Notes under the pieces: generated by a model
Told to the model about the DNA's origin: nothing
Databases searched by the model: none
Seen by the model: the letters and a program-made list of their open reading frames with translations, nothing else
Position numbers and translations under genes: made by a program
Shown: piece after piece, positions 58,827 through 64,000 of the stretch
Layout: each line of letters starts with the position of its first letter
Numbering within the stretch: the stretch's first letter is position 1
From: Ignelater luminosus
Taxonomy: Eukaryota > Arthropoda > Insecta > Coleoptera > Elateridae
Reading direction: 5' to 3'
Length of the DNA stretch: 64,000 nt
Assembly: GCA_011009095.1 (NCBI GenBank)
Contig: VTPC01005845.1
Span: 101,814-165,813, forward strand

Positions 58827-59358
58827 GCTTAATTAATCTTTCGTCAAAGCTTTTCATTAAACTTGCTTGTTCATTTAACTTTCTTAGAATTAGCTGTAGT
58901 TTTTCAAAATTTTTAACACTATCTATTATTACTGGCGGAGGTTGTTGAGTTTTCTTAGCTTTAATTTGTGTAGTTTTAGTGGCTTGTTTTGTAGGTGGGG
59001 TTAATGAAGTATCCATTCTTCTTTTCTTAGTTCCCTTTCCTTTCACTCTAATCCACTCTGTCTCTCTCGCTAGCTCTTCCTCGTCTGTCTCATATTGTAT
59101 TTTTTCTTCTTCTTTATGTTTATTCACAATTTTTTCTAATTGCGAATATTTTCTTTGCAAATTTATTAAATCACTCTCTAACAGTATAAATTTGTTGTAG
59201 ATAGTAATTTTTTCTTGTTCAACTTTTTTCCATTCGTTGTACAATGCCTGTTCATTTTGCGATCTTGCATAATTTTCTTGAAACAATTCGTTGTTTCTTT
59301 GCATTAATACTACTTCATTTGGCGTAGCCTGTGTATGTGTGTGATTGTAGAAATCCAT
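58780..59358 (-). CDS. Jockey-type LINE ORF1 without zinc knuckles
   Basis: An intact frame of 192 codons. Residues 20-90 are heptad-like and highly charged (NEWKKVEQEKITIYNKFILL and LQRKYSQLEKIVNKHKEEE), predicting a coiled coil. A basic region (GKGTKKRR) follows. Then comes PPPVIIDSVKNFEKLQLILR, which resembles the segment that in other Jockey ORF1 proteins precedes the PRE_C2HC domain. Here the protein ends about 35 residues later, with no PRE_C2HC and no CCHC knuckles. It presumably binds the LINE RNA through the coiled coil and basic part. The missing knuckles could be an ancestral trait or an internal deletion. The ATG at 59358 is the first in frame, 12 bases inside the element. Confidence 0.85.
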   Translation of the reverse strand: MDFYNHTHTQATPNEVVLMQRNNELFQENYARSQNEQALYNEWKKVEQEKITIYNKFILLESDLINLQRKYSQLEKIVNKHKEEEKIQYETDEEELARETEWIRVKGKGTKKRRMDTSLTPPTKQATKTTQIKAKKTQQPPPVIIDSVKNFEKLQLILRKLNEQASLMKSFDERLIKLEYGRQGAIPKNNNG

Positions 59359-59370
59359 TTATTAGGATTT

Positions 59371-59387
59371 TTACCTATGAAACTAAT
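59371..59387. repeat. Target-site duplication, right copy (17 bp)
   Basis: TTACCTATGAAACTAAT, identical to 55919-55935. It marks the 5' end of the minus-strand LINE. Confidence 0.95.
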
Positions 59388-61200
59388 GAGTCACTAAAAG
59401 ATATAAGAAGAAGTGAAATTTATATGTCAAATACTCTTTACAACTGCAACTCGACAAATGTGGGGGCTTTTGATTGAAAAACGTGTGCATCTCATGAATA
59501 TGACAGGATAAATGCAAACCAATAGGATAATAAGTAGTTACCAGCAAGGTACGCTACAGCAGCCTCTAGTACTTTATAGTTAGTCGAACAAAGTGTCGAT
59601 AGTTGCCAATCATTATAAAATAAAAAGCAGGGGTTGTTAAAACTTCCCTTTGAAAGTTAACGAATTTGCCTTTATACAAACCAAATCGCCTTTGGGACGA
59701 AAAATATTTTTAACATTTAGGCATGAACAACTTATTAGATGTTGTTACGCATCCGTAATAATTTTGACGGTAGAAACAGTGTCAGCGACTACATAAGGCA
59801 ATGGTTAGAATTGGTTATAAGTAGCAAAATTATAAAGAGAAAAGAGAAAAGTAACTCTAATTTTTAGAGGAAACTGTTACAAAAAGCTTGAGAACTTGTT
59901 TAAAAGTTCAAACTAAAGTAAAAAGTACCTATAAAAACATTTTTCCAAAAATGAGTGCCACAAGCACACCTTTTTGGAAAGCTTGTGTTAGACCACTTAA
60001 AAGAAGCCACTTAAGTTATGAAATTTAGGGACAAAAAGCGTTTCTGTATTTTTTCATGGGATGCATCGTTTACGAGTAATGTCAATTTTTCAGAACGCCT
60101 GCAATATCACTTGTTGTTCCCATATCTTTCACCATTATGCAAAGGCGAGCTGGATTTTGCATCAGGCCACCCACTTCTAATACATGCTATAAAACGATCG
60201 AAGATATCTCAAATACAAGAAATTATAACTGACTGTAATACAATAAAATTATTTTGAGAGCGATGTATTTTTACAAAAAGACTTTATGGGTGCGTTTTGC
60301 TTTATTTTCAGCTCCTGAAAGCTTTGTTAACTGTTTCGTAGCTGTTTTCAGAATCCCTTTTTTTATAATTGAAAAGTTCCACAATTTGTGGATAGCCAGA
60401 CGTATCATATAGTAGTAGTATGGAGGTAACTGAGGGTATTGGTGTTTCATAATAATATACGAGTTCGTTTAATAATAATCACAAATAATAATAAATGTTA
60501 TTTATTAAAGTTTTATACACAGGTTAACAAGTTGTTACAATTGTTGTGGAACCGTAAAGAACCGATCAACTGACGTGAGTTGATGTTTAGCTGAGATTCA
60601 AACACTGAGAGAGAGTCTTTAAAGTGTTTACAAGTTTTATATATACAAGTCATGCAAAGAGCGGGGTTCGTAGAAAAACTACAATAACGATTTTCTAAAA
60701 ACTTCTTATAAAAGAGTTTTGTGTTGGATTTTCTAAGAATTAGGCAGTAAACAAAATTCTTAAACCTTCTACGAAAAGTATTTATAATGCATAAAAGTGT
60801 TAAGATATTTGTAAAAAATTTTAGGTACGTTTGAAAGGGATTAAAAACAAGACCCTTTTTCTCTACAGACTTGGCTTGACGTCACATTCCAAAAACTAAA
60901 TCTCCTTCGAATGTCTAGTTTATAGAAAGTGTTCCTACAGTAGTAACCAGACGTTAAATAACAAATCATTAAAGTTTTAGAAAGAAAGGTGCGAAACTTT
61001 CTCCATTGTCTCCAAGGAATGGTCTAAAGGTGTTTTAACTTCTGAAACTAGATCTATGAATTGAGTTGATTCTGTAAATTACTAGACAATGTAAAATACT
61101 AGACAGTACCAATATCTAATGCGCCTCTTCAAGATTGCACTGGATAGGAAATTCGTCGGTATACACAGATAAACTGCTTGAATAAAACAACCAACCAAAG
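59388..61200. other. No recognised gene
   Basis: One plus-strand open frame of 79 codons (60018-60257, FASGHPLLIHAIKRSKISQI) looks protein-like but matches nothing I know. AATAAT-rich DNA at 60460-60510 could be an LTR polyadenylation region of the BEL/Pao element that follows, without further support. Confidence 0.35.
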
Positions 61201-61914
61201 TGAATCTAATGGGTGGTAACTAAAGAAAGAACTAAAGCTTCCTATCAAATTGGTTTCAACTGCAGTCATCAGCAAGTTTTGGGAAATAGAAAAATCAAAT
61301 CAACCAGTTCACTTAATTTATGATCATACTCTGGCAAAAAAAACTCAAAATCAAGAGTAATAGCAAGATTACTTCAGTTGGAGAGAAGGTTTTGTACAAG
61401 ACAAAAACTTAATACAGCAGGCTGGACAATTCATGACAAAATACATGCAACGGGGTCACATAAAAAAAGTTCCAAACATGGATAGGGATTGCGATTGCAG
61501 TCGTAATAGAGGACAGTACAAACACTAAACTCAAAGTAGTTTTTGATGCGTCCTGCAAGACGTTTAATTGCATTGCTGCAAAAAGGCATAGACTTCAATA
61601 AGAACTAGCAGACATACTGATCCGTTAGAGAAAATATGCTGTCGTCCTCACAGCCTGACATAAAAAAATTGTATGGGTTTTCAAAAAAAAGCAAAATCGG
61701 GATTGATCAAAATCATGCTATTGAAGAATAAAAGCTTTAAAGTGCTACAATTACAACCTCTACTTGGCAATCAAGACATCACAACAATTGGCAGAAGAGA
61801 AAAAATGAAGTTTTCTTTAAATATAACATAGATGATTATATGTTTGAGGAAAACTGTCTACAAGTATATATTGACATCCAACAACTTACCACCTTACTCG
61901 GCTTCCGAAAAATT

Positions 61915-62900
61915 AACTTGAGGAAATGATCGAGTACGAAGTCAAGCGTTTCTGGAGTTGTTTACAAGGAAGATACAAGATCGAATCACAGTAGAGATTG
62001 GATACCTACTGCAGTTCTAAAATGGTTTTTTCAATCTCTACCAAACTCTATCAGACGTTGACAGTCCGTTCGAGCAAACTTTGTAATGCAAGAAAAAATG
62101 GTTGAGTAAGAAATCAAACTTTTCTGGAATCCCTTACGAGAAAGATACAAAATCCAATCAAAGTAAAGATTAAATCTCTACTGCACTTCTAAGATGGTTG
62201 CTTTAATTTTCACCAAACTCCCAAAACAAGTCCTATTATCGGACGTTGCAAGTTTTTACGATTCGGTAGACAATCCGTTCGAGCAGAACTTGTAATGCAA
62301 GAAGATATGATTGAGTAAGAAATCAAGCTTTCCTGGAGTCTCTTACAAGGAAGACACAATACCAAATCACAGTAACGATCGGGCCTCTACTGCACTTCTA
62401 AGATGGTTTCCTCAATCTCTACCAACTCTCGGAAACGAACCGTTGCAAGTTTCCACAATCTGTTAGACAATCCGTTCGAGCAAAACCTGTAATGCAAGAA
62501 GAAATGCTTGAGTAAGAAATCAAGCTTTTCTGGAGTCTCTTACGAGGAAGATACAAGATCCAATCACAGTGAAGATTGGGTCTCTATTGCAATTCTAAGA
62601 TGGTTCCTTCAATCTTTACCAAACTCTCAAAACGAGCCCTATTATCAGATCTTACAAGTTTTTACGATCCGTTAGACAATCCGTTCGAGCAAAACTTGTA
62701 ATGCAAGAAGAAATGGTTGAGTAAAAAATCAAGCTTTTCTGGAGTCTCTTACGAAGACGATACAAGATCCAATCACAGTAAAGATTGGGTTTCTAATGCA
62801 TTTCTAAAATTTATCTCTCAATCTCTACCAAACTCTCAAAATGAGACGTTGTAAGATTCTATGATCCGTTGGACAATCCGTTTGAGCAAAACTTGTAATG
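61915..62900 (+). repeat. Minisatellite, five units of ~197-209 bp
   Basis: Units start near 61915, then at 62086, 62294, 62491 and 62700, with the start of a sixth at 62897. Each opens with AATGCAAGAAGAAATGGTTG (variants) and closes with CAATCCGTTCGAGCAAAACT. Lengths alternate 208, 197, 209, 197 because every second unit has about 11 extra bases (CCCTATTATC). The array therefore looks built from a ~405-bp dimer. It lies within the BEL/Pao relic between reverse transcriptase and RNase H pieces. Confidence 0.9.
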
Positions 62901-63207
62901 CAATAATTATGGAGCCTATACGCCAGCTGGAATGAACAAATACTGAATAACATCAAACTACGTCTTTACAAAGCACCTCCAACACGTAAAGAAAATCTCG
63001 ATTTCAAAATAAAGGTAAAAGATGCCAGGTCCAAACTTATAAGATAACAGGTGCTTCCGAAAAGGCTTATACAACAGTTTTTTAAATTAAAACAGCTGTT
63101 AGCAGCAAAATCAAAAGTAGCACAAATAAAAACCAAGCAGACTTCCTCAAGGCAGTGTTGCCAAGCTACTAAATAGAACCCAAGAAGTCCTGGTAAACTA
63201 AAACGAG

Positions 63208-64000
63208 TCTTAACATGCCTAAACAAAATGGCAAAATGGAAAACATTTGTAGCAAATCGAGTTAATGAAATCCAAAGTTACACCTCGTCTGATTGTTGGA
63301 ATCACATCAAATCTGCAGAAGACCTAGCTGATGTAATTACTGGAAGAATCATCAACTATGGTTGATCGACGACGAATCATAACCTCAAACAACAGTTCTA
63401 TCATTGTACAATCAATGCAGAATTATTCTGTCAATGACCGGCATTAAAGTGAGCTGTTAAGCAGCATTCAATACTCATTACTGGAAAGAACAATTTGAAT
63501 CGTCGTATACTTCGGCAACAGCTGTAGACGACAAAAACGTCCTGTTCCATTAAGATAATAAAAGTTGTGCAACAAAAATAATTTAGCAGCAAAATACAAG
63601 CTATACAGAAAAAGCAAACCCTTACATGCTCAAGCGAATTTACATCGCTGGCTCCATTTCTGAATGACGCAACAAAGGACTGCTTCCTGTTGGTGGAAAA
63701 AAAACATTTTATCATCTTCATGACAACCACATTGCGATATTAATCATCAGAGGTGCCTACCAGAAGCTATTGCATGGAGAAAGTAGTCTACACAAGAGGA
63801 AATCTTAAATTATGAATGGAACGCTCAACAAAGTTATTAGTAAATGTGGCACCTGCATTAGAAACAAGTCTTAACATGCCTGAACAAAATGTTAAAATGG
63901 AAAACATTTGCAGCAAATCGAGTTTGTGAAATCCAAAGTTACACCTTGTCTGATTGTTGGAATCACATCAAATCTGCAGAAAACCCAGCTGATGTAATTA
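63208..64000 (+). repeat. Tandem duplication of a BEL/Pao segment (~657-bp spacing)
   Basis: GTCTTAACATGCCTAAACAA to GATGTAATTA at 63208-63345 recurs, with scattered changes, at 63865-64000. The second copy is cut by the window end. The junction follows the integrase zinc finger and returns to the RNase H end. Confidence 0.9.

Larger units (their letters stand above)
55936..59370 (-). mobile_element. Jockey-type LINE, nearly intact, 3.4 kb
   Basis: The element lies between perfect 17-bp duplications (55919-55935 and 59371-59387). It reads on the minus strand from ORF1 (start 59358) through ORF2 (from 58826) to a 3' A-run (about 9 A, 55935-55943). Only about 12 bases precede ORF1, so the 5' untranslated region is minimal or the copy is slightly 5'-truncated. 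ORF2 is broken by two single-base shifts, both at A runs. The same family occurs as a truncated copy at 24.6-26.7 kb. Clean duplication and long frames imply recent insertion by target-primed reverse transcription. Confidence 0.95.
61200..64000 (+). pseudogene. BEL/Pao retrotransposon pol relic, plus strand, runs off the window
   Basis: On the plus strand SKFWEIEKSNQP (about 61270) is the linker before the Pao reverse transcriptase. MTKYMQRGHIKKVPN (about 61440) and LKVVFDASCKTF (about 61530) are its first blocks, followed by a DILI-RKYAVVLTA-like region (61610-61660). A minisatellite (61915-62900) then interrupts. The RNase H end reads MAKWKTFVANRVNEIQSYT and CWNHIKSAEDLADVITGRI (63220-63350). 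MNGTLNKVISKCGTCIRNKS (63813-63872) is the integrase zinc finger. Immediately afterwards the RNase H end segment appears again (63865-64000), so the order is duplicated. Stops are frequent and no terminal repeat is visible. Confidence 0.85.

Overview
The window is a stretch of AT-rich animal DNA, almost certainly from an insect or close arthropod relative. The evidence is the mix of mobile elements: a Jockey-type LINE, R1-like and RTE-like LINEs, BEL/Pao and Ty3/gypsy LTR elements, piggyBac, a DD37E Tc1/mariner element and a pogo/Tigger element. There are no operons, ribosome binding sites or bacterial genes. No complete host gene can be read. The window looks like intergenic or long-intron DNA in which nearly all recognisable coding sequence belongs to transposons at different stages of decay.

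Layout. 1-3.4 kb: a decayed piggyBac element split by a complete Tc1/mariner-type insertion with 27-bp perfect terminal repeats. 3.4-15 kb: mostly unique AT-rich DNA with two GC/CpG-rich blocks (5.8-6.3 and 8.6-9.8 kb), an RTE-like LINE tail (10.3-10.8 kb), four copies of a ~40-bp dispersed motif, and several short open segments flanked by good splice signals. 15.0-16.8 kb: a 1.84-kb element made of two ~0.7-kb inverted arms around a remnant of an IS630/mariner-type transposase. 17.7-20.7 kb: a scrambled Ty3/gypsy relic with pol pieces on both strands. 24.6-26.7 kb: a 5'-truncated Jockey-type LINE. 35.3-36.7 kb: a pogo/Tigger (Jerky-like) transposase relic. 39-51 kb: three copies of a tRNA-Cys-like SINE, an RTE-like LINE interrupted by the ORF1 of another LINE, an R1-like LINE relic, a hAT-like terminus and a duplicated hairpin-bearing repeat. 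52.5-54.0 kb: a BEL/Pao relic on the minus strand. 55.9-59.4 kb: the best preserved element, a 3.4-kb Jockey-type LINE bounded by a perfect 17-bp target-site duplication. 61.2-64.0 kb: a second BEL/Pao relic, plus strand, containing a ~200-bp minisatellite and a tandem duplication that runs off the window.

The elements do not work together. The layers give a relative history: the LINE at 56-59 kb and the Tc1-like insertion look young (clean duplications or termini), while the gypsy, BEL/Pao, pogo and R1-like copies are riddled with stops and frameshifts. The most interesting non-transposon signal is a set of short candidate exons. Two minus-strand ones (26969-27043 and 13790-13840) have canonical splice sites, lengths divisible by three and matching phase, so the window may lie inside a minus-strand host gene with very long introns.
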